Below are positions 34,324 to 42,858 of a stretch of DNA of 64,000 bases, one piece after another. Source of the stretch: Butyrivibrio sp. MC2021 (GTDB taxonomy: Bacteria > Bacillota > Clostridia > Lachnospirales > Lachnospiraceae). The notes under the pieces were generated by a model that saw only the letters and a list, made by a program, of their open reading frames with translations, was not told where the DNA came from and did no database searches. The stretch's first letter is position 1; the number at the start of each line of letters is the position of its first letter. The translations under genes were made by a program, and so were the position numbers. Location: the NCBI RefSeq assembly GCF_000621605.1, contig NZ_JHXX01000006.1, forward strand, positions 160,009-224,008, in the 5' to 3' direction.

Positions 34324-34781
34324 AAAAGGTAATCATTATTATTACAACAGCGGTTGTGCTGTTCGCTTTATTATTGATAAACATTATGATAACTCCCCTT
34401 ATGAATAATCTTGGGGCGAAAAAAGAGATGGACAGGATAAAGGACACACCGCTTCCGGACAGGTCGGAACTGGTGGAGACCTTTTATCTGGCGGGAAATC
34501 TCAATGGCAGCGGAAATAAGATGAATTTCTACGGGGCTGTGGTGATCCGCTCAGAACTTTCTCTGGAAGAGATCGATAAGCATTACAGCGCCTACAGAAA
34601 AGGGAAATATGACATGCTGGTGCAGCACCAGGCAAGCCAGCAGTTGGAGGATATTGAGAGGAATTACGGCTTTGATGATACTGTTGATGCGGATGTGTCT
34701 GATGGGAAATATTATCTGGTGTATACCTGGGGGAATGGCATTGCGCCGTATAATCATTTGGTAGACCTGAGGGCGAATTGA
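34320..34781 (+). CDS. Single-span membrane protein, candidate immunity or partner protein
   Basis: This 153-residue protein has one N-terminal transmembrane segment (about 4-27) and an extracytoplasmic alpha/beta domain (ELVETFYLAGNLNGSGNKMNFYGAVVIRS). Its ATG overlaps the stop of the lysozyme-like gene (ATGA), so translation is coupled. An outward-facing small domain encoded directly behind a wall-cleaving effector is the usual layout of an immunity protein, but no known immunity family was recognised. Confidence 0.6.
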   Translation: MKKVIIIITTAVVLFALLLINIMITPLMNNLGAKKEMDRIKDTPLPDRSELVETFYLAGNLNGSGNKMNFYGAVVIRSELSLEEIDKHYSAYRKGKYDMLVQHQASQQLEDIERNYGFDDTVDADVSDGKYYLVYTWGNGIAPYNHLVDLRAN

Positions 34782-34803
34782 CAAGGCCGGAAGGAGAATT
34801 ATT

Positions 34804-34943
34804 TTGAGGAAAAAGTAGTTTTGGGGATCGCAGCGCTATTGGCTGTGTGCTGCGCTGCCTGCGGAAAAAAAGCTGAGCAGGCTACCGGCAGTGATACCCT
34901 CCACTTTGTGATCAAAATGAACCACGCAGACTCGGAATCTTGA
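34804..34943 (+). pseudogene. Remnant of a small lipoprotein gene
   Basis: After an AAGGAG site, TTG at 34804 opens a frame that stops after four codons in a run of A. The frame shifted by one base reads a lipoprotein signal, VVLGIAALLAVCCAACGKK, then runs into the repeated sequence and stops at 34943. A frameshift in the A-run and loss of the 3' part by the repeat would explain this. Confidence 0.4.
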
Positions 34944-35027
34944 GGAGCAGATTCCGAGTTGTCGCGGCATTGGTTGTGGTTTCCGCGTTTTTTCGCGATA
35001 AAGTAAGCCACGCAAGATTCGGAATTT
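34891..35027 (+). repeat. 137-bp direct repeat, copy 1
   Basis: From GTGATACCCTCCACTTTGTG to AAGATTCGGAATTT this stretch recurs nearly unchanged at 35112-35248. It contains hairpins such as CGCGTTTTTTCGCG and a GGAATC/GATTCC inverted pair. Confidence 0.85.
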
Positions 35028-35111
35028 ACAAGACTACAGCGACTTTGCGCATTGAAATGAGCCATGCAAAAAGAGACATATATATTCACCTTAGTGAGCA
35101 AGCTCCCACGG

Positions 35112-35248
35112 GTGATGCCCTCCACTTTGTGATCAAAATGAACCACGCAGACTCGGAATCTTGAGGAGCAGATTCCTCGTTGTCGCGGCATTGGTTGTGG
35201 TTTCCGCGTTTTTTCGCGATAAAGTAAGCCACGCAAGATTCGGAATTT
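35112..35248 (+). repeat. 137-bp direct repeat, copy 2
   Basis: Nearly identical to 34891-35027, 221 bp downstream. An inverted, shorter third copy of its right part (TCTTGCGTGGCT and CGCGAAAAAA) lies at 35358-35391. A duplication through unequal exchange is the simplest explanation. Confidence 0.85.
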
Positions 35249-35294
35249 GCCTGAGGGCAAATTCCTCATTTACGCGGCGTTCGCCGCATAAATC

Positions 35295-35357
35295 AAAATA
35301 AGCATATGGAAGTTCCTTGGTGAGTAAACTCCCCCGGAACCTCCATATGCTTATTTT
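35295..35357. terminator. Long hairpin AAAATAAGCATATGGA / TCCATATGCTTATTTT
   Basis: The 16-bp perfect arms plus GTTCC/GGAAC inside make a strong stem. It ends in TTTT on the plus strand and on the minus strand, so it could end transcription from tRNA-Lys (minus strand) and from the left. Confidence 0.6.
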
Positions 35358-35433
35358 GTCTTGCGTGGCTCACTTTAACGCGAAAAAAAGTACCATCCCC
35401 ATAGGATATACCTATGAAAACAGTACTCGGCGT

Positions 35434-35505
35434 GCGCTGCCAGGGTCTCGAACCCTGGACAACCTGATTAAGAGTCAGGTGCTCTACCAACTGAGCTAGC
35501 AGCGC
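35434..35505 (-). tRNA. tRNA-Lys (anticodon CTT)
   Basis: On the minus strand GCGCTGC/GCAGCGC closes the acceptor stem, GCTC-AGTTGGTA-GAGC forms the D arm, CCTGA-CTCTTAA-TCAGG the anticodon arm and CAGGG-TTCGAGA-CCCTG the T arm. The anticodon reads CTT. Confidence 0.95.
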
Positions 35506-35549
35506 ATTTATTATTTAGCGGCGGTGGCCATGTCTTAACGACAAGTGAT

Positions 35550-35578
35550 ACTATACTACGCCCAGAAGGAGATTGCAA
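35550..35578 (-). promoter_or_regulatory. Predicted promoter of tRNA-Lys
   Basis: On the minus strand TTGCAA (35578-35573) and TATAGT (35555-35550) are 17 bp apart, about 45 bp upstream of the tRNA. The remaining 35579-35800 is AT-rich leader DNA without visible genes. Confidence 0.55.
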
Positions 35579-35800
35579 GCACTTTTTTGAAAAAATTTTA
35601 ATTTTTTTATTAGTTTTTTAGAAAAGCCAGTGTTTTACATGCTTTGGAGACCAAACCTTTTTTAAAAGTTTCCGTTGATTTGACATAAAACCACCTTTAC
35701 AGAGTGTTTTTACTTATGTCAGATTGCAATTCATCCCACATAAATACTGTGATTTGTACGTATTTTGTGATATTTTATATATGGTAACTTGGAGGAAAAT

Positions 35801-36565
35801 ATGATTTTTGATACACATGCTCATTATGATGATGAGAGGTTTAATGAAGATAGAGAACAGCTCCTGGCGTCCATGAAGGATGCGGGGATCGGATATATTG
35901 TAAATGTAGGTGCCAACCTGGATACTACCAGGAGGACCTTGGAACTGGCACATAAATATGATTTTGTCTATGCCGCTGTGGGAGTGCATCCCAGCGACTC
36001 CGCGGAGCTCAATGAGGACAATTTCGAACTGCTTAGAGAGTGGAGCGATGACGGCAGATGTGTAGCCATCGGAGAGATCGGTCTTGATTATCACTGGCCC
36101 GAGCCCGGCAAGGACGTTCAGAAGAAATGGTTTCTTAGGCAGCTGGACCTTGCCAGAGAGAAGAGGCTTCCCGTTATCATTCATTCCAGGGATGCCGCAG
36201 AGGATACGGTGAATACCATGAAGGAGGCCCATGCCGAGGAGATTGGCGGCGTGGTTCACTGTTTTTCCTACTCTGCAGAGATCGCCAAGGTTTGCCTTAA
36301 CATGGGCTTTTATATAGGAGTTGGCGGAGTCATCACCTTTAAGAACGGCAGGAAGCTGAGAGAGGTTGTGGATGTGACCCCCATGGACAGGATCCTTCTT
36401 GAGACGGACTGTCCCTACCTTGCTCCCGAGCCCTACCGCGGCAAGAGGAACAATTCAACCTACCTTCCCCACGTGGTAAAAGAGATAGCCGCCATCAAGG
36501 GCATCTCCGAGGAAGAGGTTCAGCGCATCACGCTTGATAACGCCAGACGAATGTATGGAATATAA
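35801..36565 (+). CDS. tatD: TatD-family metal-dependent deoxyribonuclease
   Basis: TatD proteins are TIM-barrel hydrolases with 3'-5' nuclease activity used in DNA repair and quality control. The 254-residue protein has FDTHAHYDD, GVHPSD, AIGEIGLDYHW, VIIHSRDA, VHCFSYS and LLETDCPYLAPEPYRGKRN, the full set of metal ligands. The ATG at 35801 follows TTGGAGG; the in-frame TTG at 35789 is part of that site. It precedes rsmA by 12 bp, a common arrangement in Firmicutes. Confidence 0.95.
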   Translation: MIFDTHAHYDDERFNEDREQLLASMKDAGIGYIVNVGANLDTTRRTLELAHKYDFVYAAVGVHPSDSAELNEDNFELLREWSDDGRCVAIGEIGLDYHWPEPGKDVQKKWFLRQLDLAREKRLPVIIHSRDAAEDTVNTMKEAHAEEIGGVVHCFSYSAEIAKVCLNMGFYIGVGGVITFKNGRKLREVVDVTPMDRILLETDCPYLAPEPYRGKRNNSTYLPHVVKEIAAIKGISEEEVQRITLDNARRMYGI

Positions 36566-36577
36566 AAGAGGTTAATA

Positions 36578-37438
36578 ATGGCATATTTAGGTAACGCCGC
36601 CAGGACAAAAGAGGTCCTGACTAAATTCAATATGAGTGCCAAGAAGAAGTTCGGCCAGAACTTCCTCATAGATAACGGCACACTGGAAGGCATTGTGGAG
36701 GCCGCCGGAGTCACAGACAGCGACTGCGTTCTGGAGATTGGACCGGGAATCGGAACCCTGACCCAGTATCTTGCAGACAGCGCCAAAAAGGTGGTGGCTG
36801 TGGAGATCGACAAGACTCTGATGCCGGTTCTTGCGGACACTCTTTCAGAATATGACAATGTCACCGTCATCAACGAGGACGTCCTCAAGGTGGATATAGA
36901 GGAGATAGTCAATACCTACAACGAGGGAAGGCCCATCAAAGTGGTGGCCAATCTTCCCTACTACATCACAACTCCCATTATCATGAAGCTTTTTGAGAGC
37001 GGTGCTCCCATCGAGAGCGTCACCGTCATGGTTCAGAAGGAAGTGGCGGACCGCATGAGCATGGGCCCCGGAAGCAAGGACTACGGAGCGCTTTCCCTGG
37101 CAGTTGGGTTTTATGCCGAGGCCTCAGAGGTTATGGATGTTCCTCCCAGCTCTTTTATCCCGCAGCCGGGAGTTGGTTCCGCAGTGGTGCACTTAAGGCG
37201 CTATCAGGAGCCCAAGGTGAGTGTTAAGGACGAGAAGCTCCTTTTTGACATTATCAGGACCGCTTTTAACCAGAGAAGAAAGACACTGTCCAATTCTCTT
37301 TCCGGCAACCCGCAGCTGGGTGTTTCCAGGCAGCAGGTTCAGGATGCCCTCACAGAGATGGGGATCGACGAAAGGGCAAGGGGTGAAGTCCTTACATTAG
37401 AGCAGTTTGCAATGCTCTCAGATATTTTACAAAGATAG
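36578..37438 (+). CDS. rsmA: 16S rRNA (adenine(1518)-N(6)/adenine(1519)-N(6))-dimethyltransferase
   Basis: RsmA (KsgA) dimethylates two adjacent adenines in the 3' helix of 16S rRNA during small-subunit maturation. The 286 residues show KKFGQNFLID, the SAM-binding EIGPGIGTLTQYL, VEIDKTL, NEDVLKVD and the catalytic NLPYYITTPI, followed by the C-terminal FNQRRKTLSNSL. It forms an operon with tatD. Confidence 0.97.
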   Translation: MAYLGNAARTKEVLTKFNMSAKKKFGQNFLIDNGTLEGIVEAAGVTDSDCVLEIGPGIGTLTQYLADSAKKVVAVEIDKTLMPVLADTLSEYDNVTVINEDVLKVDIEEIVNTYNEGRPIKVVANLPYYITTPIIMKLFESGAPIESVTVMVQKEVADRMSMGPGSKDYGALSLAVGFYAEASEVMDVPPSSFIPQPGVGSAVVHLRRYQEPKVSVKDEKLLFDIIRTAFNQRRKTLSNSLSGNPQLGVSRQQVQDALTEMGIDERARGEVLTLEQFAMLSDILQR

Positions 37439-37469
37439 TGTGCTATGATAAACTAGCACTATATATAGT

Positions 37470-37547
37470 ATTATGATAGGGGACAAAGGTCATAATGTGG
37501 TCATGCTTGCATGATCCTCATTATGAATTCGTATCATAATTTTTTTT
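37470..37547 (+). terminator. Nested hairpin terminator after rsmA
   Basis: ATTATGATA (37470-37478) pairs with TATCATAAT (37532-37540), followed by seven T. Inside, TCATAATG/CATTATGA and GTCATGC-TT-GCATGAT continue the stem. The head and the tip resemble the element at 28961-29034. Confidence 0.75.
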
Positions 37548-37567
37548 ACTAAAAAAGGGTGGATATT

Positions 37568-40500
37568 TTGGATAAAGTCGAGTATAAAATCCGAGCCGAT
37601 GAGATCAAGGCTCTGATTGGGGAAGGCAAGTATGCCGATGCAGTAAAGATCGCTGACACCATTGATTGGAAGCGTGTTAAGAGCGTTGCGATGCTCTGCA
37701 CCATCAGCGATTTATATAAGATCAACAGACGCTACGAGGAGAGCAGGGATATTCTCCTTATGGCTTATGACAGGCACCCTACGGGGAGAGCCATCGTTTA
37801 TTCTCTTTGCGAGCTGGCCATCAAAATGGGCGAGTTCGTTCAGGCGGTTGAGTATTACAAGGAATTTGTAAGGATAGCACCGCGAGACACCGGAAGATAC
37901 ATACTTCAGTACAAGCTGTACGAGGCCCAGGACGTAAGTCTTGAGGAGAGAATAGCTGTACTTGAGGAATATAAGAAGCACGATTACAGGGAAAGATGGG
38001 CATATGAACTTGCGTATCTTTATCATCGTGTGGGTCTGACCACAGAATGTATCGAGGAATGTGATGAGATGTTCCTGTGGTTCGGCGAGGGCAGATATGT
38101 CATGAAGGCTCTGGAACTCAAGGCCCTTCACGAGCCTCTTTCACCGGAGCAGCAGGACAGATATGCAAGACTCAAGGCAGCCCACGGCGGCCAGGTTGAT
38201 GCCACCATCGTCAATGAAAAGGACGAAGTCGGCAAGGACGAGACCGGCACCATAGAGATCAAGCAGCCCACCAAGGAGATGCCTCCCGTTACGGATGAGG
38301 TGATAAAGGCCTATAACGAAGGCACATACCAGGATCCGGAGCTTCCGGCAGAGCCTGACACAGCGGAGTTTGAGTCTGTCAGCGAGGTCATCACCCAGGA
38401 GCAGGCCATGGCTGAGAGCAGCCGGCAGGAGACTGCAGAGCCTGAGCCCGAGTACGATCCCTATCAGATCAGATATCCTCATATCAGCGAGATCAAGGAG
38501 CCTTCTGTAGATATCAGTGATTACAACACCATGAACCTTCAGGAGACCCTGGCCCAGGGGCTTAAAGAGGCCTTTGCCGAGGGTAAGATCAGCGACGACA
38601 CCAGGATCTATGAGCCTGTTCAGGACCAGAACCCTGTTAAGCGCGACACCGCTGAGATCTATGATGACAAGGATTCTGAGACAAGAGCCTTTTCTCCTGT
38701 TACTTCAGCGGTATCCGATGCACCTGCAGGTGGCATTCAGGAAGTATTTTTCGACACACAGACTCAGGACATTCCCACAGCTCCTGAGCTTGGAATAGAT
38801 ATCAAATTCGGCGGCAACGGTCCTATCCTGGGAGAAGCCAAGGATAACTATGACCAGATCGACGAAGAAGAGGACGATCAGCCCGATTTTGCGGAGCTTC
38901 GTACCAACGATACAGTTAAATTCAAGGCTTACGTAGAAGAGCGCAATACAAAAGAGCTGCCACCTGTGCAGACAGCCTTTGGACCTGCGGTTTATGAAGA
39001 GAAGCCCCTTGAGGATGAAGTGCCCGGAGCCGTTATCCACCCTAACGCCAGCTACCAGATGCCTTCACACTTTGAGAGAATTCTCGCCCAGGAATCCGAC
39101 GGTCAGATCAGTCTGGCGGTTGAACCCGAGCCTATGGTTGAGAAACAGATCACAGGCCAGATCAGTATTGCAGAATATATGGAGAACTGGGAACAGTTCA
39201 AGAAGAATCAGCAGCAGAAGCAGTTTGAGCGAGTTAAAAAGAGAGTTGCCGACGAGACCGGCGACATGTTTGCTGACTTCGATGAAAAGACCAAGGCAGG
39301 CCTTCAGGAGAAAATTGAGAAGGCCATCAGCGATGCCATCAAGAAGGAGCGCCATGACAAGGCTTCCGGAAGAGGCGACTGGTCACGCAATAACGAGGAT
39401 GTGATCAATGACGCTGTGGCGGAAGTTTTTGACAGCGAGAACATTGAGGACGCAGATGACGGCCTGGAGGAGGTATTCCCGGGAGAGGCACCCATCGAGG
39501 AGGAGACCGATACCCGCGAGATCCCTGAGGTAGAGGAAGAAATCCAGGATGCCGAGGCTGAGGATACAGCAGCGCAGCCCCAGGAGGAGCCTGATACAGC
39601 AACAGAACCTGAGACAGAGGCTGAGCCTGCAGAAGACGCAGCAGAAGATGTAGCAGAAGAGACTTCTGAGGCAGAAGATCAGGCAGAGGACGCATCTGAG
39701 GAAAAAACAGAGGACTCCGAGGAAAAAGCAGACGAATCCCTGGAAGAAACAGATAAATCCCAGGATGAGACCGATTCCGAAGAGAACGCAGAATCCAAAG
39801 ACGAGCCTGCTTCCGAGGAAGCATCCAAGGACAGCACCGAGGATAGCACTGAAGACAATAAAGAAAAAAATAAAAAGGATAAGAAGCACAAAGACTCCAG
39901 GAAGCACCACATCGGCAACCGTGAGATGGAGGAGCGCGTAAGGACCATGACTCCTGAGGAGAAAGAGCTCTTTGGCCCCTATATCCATCACAAGAAATCC
40001 AGAAGACAGATCATCAACGCCATTGATAATCTGAGCATGGACGCCTTTTCCGGCAATGCCATTGTAACCGGTGAGGAGGGCGCAGGCACTGTTAATCTGG
40101 CCAAGGGACTTATCAAGGCCATTCAGGCCTCCGACTCCAACTTCAGCGGCAAGGTGGCCAAGATAACAGCCAACACCCTGAACAAGAAGAGTGTCGGAAC
40201 CATTTTTGACAAGCTTGCCAACGGTGCGCTTATCATCCAGAGAGCGGCAGACCTTCTTCCTGAGACAGTGAGCGAGCTGCTCAAGGTTCTTCAGGAAGAG
40301 AACAAGGGTCTTATAATCGTCATGGAAGATACCAGAGAGGATATGGACAAATTCCTTGACAAGAACCCGTCTCTTAACCAGTGCTTTAATGCCAGAGTCG
40401 ATATCGAGGCTCTGGACGACGATTCGCTGGTTGCCTATGCAAGACAGTATGCTCTTGAAAAAGAGTACGCTATAGATAATCTCGGTATTCTTGCGCTTCA

Positions 40501-40687
40501 CACCAAGATCTCCGAGAGACAGACCCTTGACCATGAGGTAACGGTTTCAGAGGTCAAGGACATCATAGATGACGCCATTTACTACGCTGAGAAGAAGTCC
40601 GTGGGACACTTCATGGATATCATCGTCAACAAGCGCTACGACGAGAATGACATGGTCATCTTACGAGAAAAAGACTTTTTGCATTAA
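37568..40687 (+). CDS. Large TPR/acidic-linker/AAA-like protein
   Basis: About 1039 residues in three parts. Residues 1-205 are TPR-like helices ([41 protein letters not shown]). Residues about 210-790 are mostly disordered and acidic, with an especially Glu/Asp-rich block near 620-775. Residues about 790-1039 resemble the CbxX/CfxQ (SpoVK-like) AAA domain, but the P-loop reads GEEGAGT with no Lys and the Walker B position reads LIIQRA with no Asp-Glu, so ATP hydrolysis is unlikely. TTG at 37568 has AAAGGGTGG upstream; GTG at 37559 is an alternative. Function unknown; a scaffold role is inference. Confidence 0.75.
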   Translation: MDKVEYKIRADEIKALIGEGKYADAVKIADTIDWKRVKSVAMLCTISDLYKINRRYEESRDILLMAYDRHPTGRAIVYSLCELAIKMGEFVQAVEYYKEFVRIAPRDTGRYILQYKLYEAQDVSLEERIAVLEEYKKHDYRERWAYELAYLYHRVGLTTECIEECDEMFLWFGEGRYVMKALELKALHEPLSPEQQDRYARLKAAHGGQVDATIVNEKDEVGKDETGTIEIKQPTKEMPPVTDEVIKAYNEGTYQDPELPAEPDTAEFESVSEVITQEQAMAESSRQETAEPEPEYDPYQIRYPHISEIKEPSVDISDYNTMNLQETLAQGLKEAFAEGKISDDTRIYEPVQDQNPVKRDTAEIYDDKDSETRAFSPVTSAVSDAPAGGIQEVFFDTQTQDIPTAPELGIDIKFGGNGPILGEAKDNYDQIDEEEDDQPDFAELRTNDTVKFKAYVEERNTKELPPVQTAFGPAVYEEKPLEDEVPGAVIHPNASYQMPSHFERILAQESDGQISLAVEPEPMVEKQITGQISIAEYMENWEQFKKNQQQKQFERVKKRVADETGDMFADFDEKTKAGLQEKIEKAISDAIKKERHDKASGRGDWSRNNEDVINDAVAEVFDSENIEDADDGLEEVFPGEAPIEEETDTREIPEVEEEIQDAEAEDTAAQPQEEPDTATEPETEAEPAEDAAEDVAEETSEAEDQAEDASEEKTEDSEEKADESLEETDKSQDETDSEENAESKDEPASEEASKDSTEDSTEDNKEKNKKDKKHKDSRKHHIGNREMEERVRTMTPEEKELFGPYIHHKKSRRQIINAIDNLSMDAFSGNAIVTGEEGAGTVNLAKGLIKAIQASDSNFSGKVAKITANTLNKKSVGTIFDKLANGALIIQRAADLLPETVSELLKVLQEENKGLIIVMEDTREDMDKFLDKNPSLNQCFNARVDIEALDDDSLVAYARQYALEKEYAIDNLGILALHTKISERQTLDHEVTVSEVKDIIDDAIYYAEKKSVGHFMDIIVNKRYDENDMVILREKDFLH

Positions 40688-40723
40688 AGAATTATAATGA
40701 CTTTTGACCGAGGGGGAAAAAAT

Positions 40724-42763
40724 ATGAGTCAGAAAGTTTTTATATCAGAGGCTGATGAGTATCTTTTTGGACAGGGAACTCATTACGAGATTTACGAGAA
40801 ATTAGGAGCACATCCTTCAGAGGAGAATGGCAAAAAAGGCTATTTCTTCGCAGTGTGGGCACCCAATGCCGCAGATGTTCACGTTGTGGGCAACTTCAAT
40901 CATTGGGATGAGAACGCACATCAGATGCAGCGCTCCAAGACCGGCAATATCTGGACACTTTTTATTCCGGGAGTCGGCATCGGAGAGCTCTACAAATATA
41001 TGATCACCACCCAGGACGGCAGGAAGCTCTACAAGGCAGATCCATATGCCAATTACGCTGAGCTTCGTCCCGGCAACGCCTCCAGAACCACAGATCTTTC
41101 CGGATTCAAGTGGTCTGATGAGAAATGGTATGACAGCATCAGGGGAAAAGATGTTAATCGTCTTCCCATTGCTATTTACGAGTGCCACATTGGTTCCTGG
41201 ATGAAGCATCCTGACGGAACCGAGGACGGTTTTTACACCTACAGACAGTTTGCAGACAGGATCGTTGAGTATCTCAAGGAGATGCAGTACACCCATATCG
41301 AGCTCATCGGTATTGCGGAGCACCCTTTTGACGGATCTTGGGGATATCAGGTAACCGGATACTATGCTCCCACAGCCAGATACGGCGAGCCTACAGATTT
41401 CATGTACCTTGTGAACAAGCTCCACAAGGCAGGCATCGGCGTTATCCTTGACTGGGTTCCCGCTCACTTCTGCCCTGACGAGTTCGGCCTTGCCTGCTTC
41501 GACGGCACCTGCATCTACGAGCATCCGGACCCAAGAAAGGGAGAGCATCCCGACTGGGGAACCAAGATCTTCAACCTTGAGAAGAACGAGGTAAGGAACT
41601 TCCTTATCGCCAACGCTCTTTACTGGATCAGAAAATTCCACATCGACGGCCTTCGTGTAGACGCGGTAGCTTCCATGCTTTACCTGGACTACGGCAAGAA
41701 GGACGGCCAGTGGGTACCCAATAAATACGGCGACAACAAGAACCTTGAAGCCATCGAATTCTTCAAACATTTCAACAGCGTTGTAAGAGGAACCTATCCT
41801 GAGGTCCTTACCATCGCCGAGGAATCCACAGCATGGCCCAAGGTTACAGCAAGACCCGAGGACGACGGTCTTGGCTTTGCATTCAAATGGAATATGGGAT
41901 GGATGCATGACTTCTGCGAGTACATGAAGCTGGATCCATACTTCAGACAGGGCGCTCATTACATGATGACCTTTGCCATGAGCTACAATGACGCAGAGAA
42001 CTACATCCTGCCTCTTTCTCATGACGAGGTGGTTCATCTTAAGTGCTCCATGCTTGAGAAGATGCCCGGCTATCAGGTTGATAAGTATGCCAACCTCCGC
42101 GCCGGCTACACATTCATGTTCGGCCACTCCGGCAAAAAGCTCCTTTTCATGGGCCAGGATTTCGGCCAGGAGCGCGAGTGGAGTGAAAAGAGAGAACTTG
42201 ACTGGTTCCTTCTTGCCAACCCTCTCAACAGAGGAATGAAGGACTATGTGGCCAACCTCCTTCAGATCTACCGTAAGTATCCTGCCCTGTACGAGATTGA
42301 CAACGACTGGGGCGGATTCGAGTGGATCAATGCAGACGACAAGGAGCGCAGCACCTACAGCTTCTACAGAAGAGCAAGTAACGGCAAGGACAACATCCTT
42401 TTTGTCATCAACATGACCCCCGTGGAGCGCAAGGGCTTCATGGTTGGTGTTCCCTTCGCCGGAACCTATACACATATCCTGGACAGCGCCGAGGAGCGCT
42501 TCGGCGGCATGGGAACAGGAATCCCCGCCAAGATCAAGGCTCAGCCAGGTCTTTGCGACTACAAGGATTACAGCCTGACCTTTGACCTTCCTCCCTACGG
42601 AGCAGAGGTATTCGTTTTCCAGAATCCCGAGCTGAAGGAAAAGGCCAAGGAAGAAGTTAAAGAAGTAAAGGAAGTGAAGCCGGAGCCTGAAAAGAAGGCT
42701 GCAGCCAAGGCTCCCGCCAAGAAGGCAGCGGCCAAAAAGACCACTTCAACCAAGAAAAAATAA
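40724..42763 (+). CDS. glgB: 1,4-alpha-glucan branching enzyme with a Lys/Ala-rich tail
   Basis: GlgB makes alpha-1,6 branches in glycogen. The 679-residue protein has an N-terminal CBM48 (FFAVWAPNAADVHVVGNFNHWD, about 40-65) and a GH13 barrel: DWVPAHF, nucleophile Asp in GLRVDAVASM, acid Glu in TIAEEST, and LSHDEVVH. The last about 40 residues are not part of the family: repeated KEVKEVKPEPEKKAAAKAPAKKAAAKK, like histone-H1 tails. The ATG at 40724 follows GAGGGGG; an upstream ATG at 40697 has no site. Other glycogen genes are not in the window. Confidence 0.95.
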   Translation: MSQKVFISEADEYLFGQGTHYEIYEKLGAHPSEENGKKGYFFAVWAPNAADVHVVGNFNHWDENAHQMQRSKTGNIWTLFIPGVGIGELYKYMITTQDGRKLYKADPYANYAELRPGNASRTTDLSGFKWSDEKWYDSIRGKDVNRLPIAIYECHIGSWMKHPDGTEDGFYTYRQFADRIVEYLKEMQYTHIELIGIAEHPFDGSWGYQVTGYYAPTARYGEPTDFMYLVNKLHKAGIGVILDWVPAHFCPDEFGLACFDGTCIYEHPDPRKGEHPDWGTKIFNLEKNEVRNFLIANALYWIRKFHIDGLRVDAVASMLYLDYGKKDGQWVPNKYGDNKNLEAIEFFKHFNSVVRGTYPEVLTIAEESTAWPKVTARPEDDGLGFAFKWNMGWMHDFCEYMKLDPYFRQGAHYMMTFAMSYNDAENYILPLSHDEVVHLKCSMLEKMPGYQVDKYANLRAGYTFMFGHSGKKLLFMGQDFGQEREWSEKRELDWFLLANPLNRGMKDYVANLLQIYRKYPALYEIDNDWGGFEWINADDKERSTYSFYRRASNGKDNILFVINMTPVERKGFMVGVPFAGTYTHILDSAEERFGGMGTGIPAKIKAQPGLCDYKDYSLTFDLPPYGAEVFVFQNPELKEKAKEEVKEVKEVKPEPEKKAAAKAPAKKAAAKKTTSTKKK

Positions 42764-42768
42764 ACAGT

Positions 42769-42795
42769 TAAGAATTTAGCGGCATAAGCCGAAAT
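42769..42795 (+). promoter_or_regulatory. Sigma-28 (FliA/SigD) type promoter of the flagellin operon
   Basis: TAAGAATT (42769-42776), an 11-bp spacer and GCCGAAAT (42788-42795) match the motility-sigma consensus TAAAGTTT-N11-GCCGATAA well, with identical spacing. It sits 64 bp before the first flagellar gene. Confidence 0.65.
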
Positions 42796-42796
42796 A

Positions 42797-42829
42797 GAAG
42801 GTGATGAATGATAGGTTCATCACCTTCTA
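42797..42829 (+). terminator. Hairpin between glgB and the flagellar operon
   Basis: AGAAGGTGATGAA and TTCATCACCTTCT form a 13-bp perfect stem followed by ATTGTTTT. It can terminate glgB, but it also lies at the very 5' end of a transcript from the sigma-28 promoter and could stabilise that mRNA. Confidence 0.7.
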
Positions 42830-42858
42830 TTGTTTTGCTAAGAAATTATGAGGCGTAT

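Noticed and set aside
34799..35269. 156-residue open frame on the minus strand with internal repeats
   Set aside because: The internal repetition comes from the 137-bp DNA repeat and not from a repeated protein domain; start and composition are not gene-like.
39383..40534. 383-residue open frame on the minus strand
   Set aside because: It is antisense to the Glu-rich linker of the TPR/AAA-like protein; its Leu/Phe/Cys-rich, membrane-like appearance is the complement of Glu and Lys codons.
40817..42475. 552-residue open frame on the minus strand
   Set aside because: It is the antisense frame of glgB, whose family match is certain; it has no ribosome binding site and no recognisable domain.
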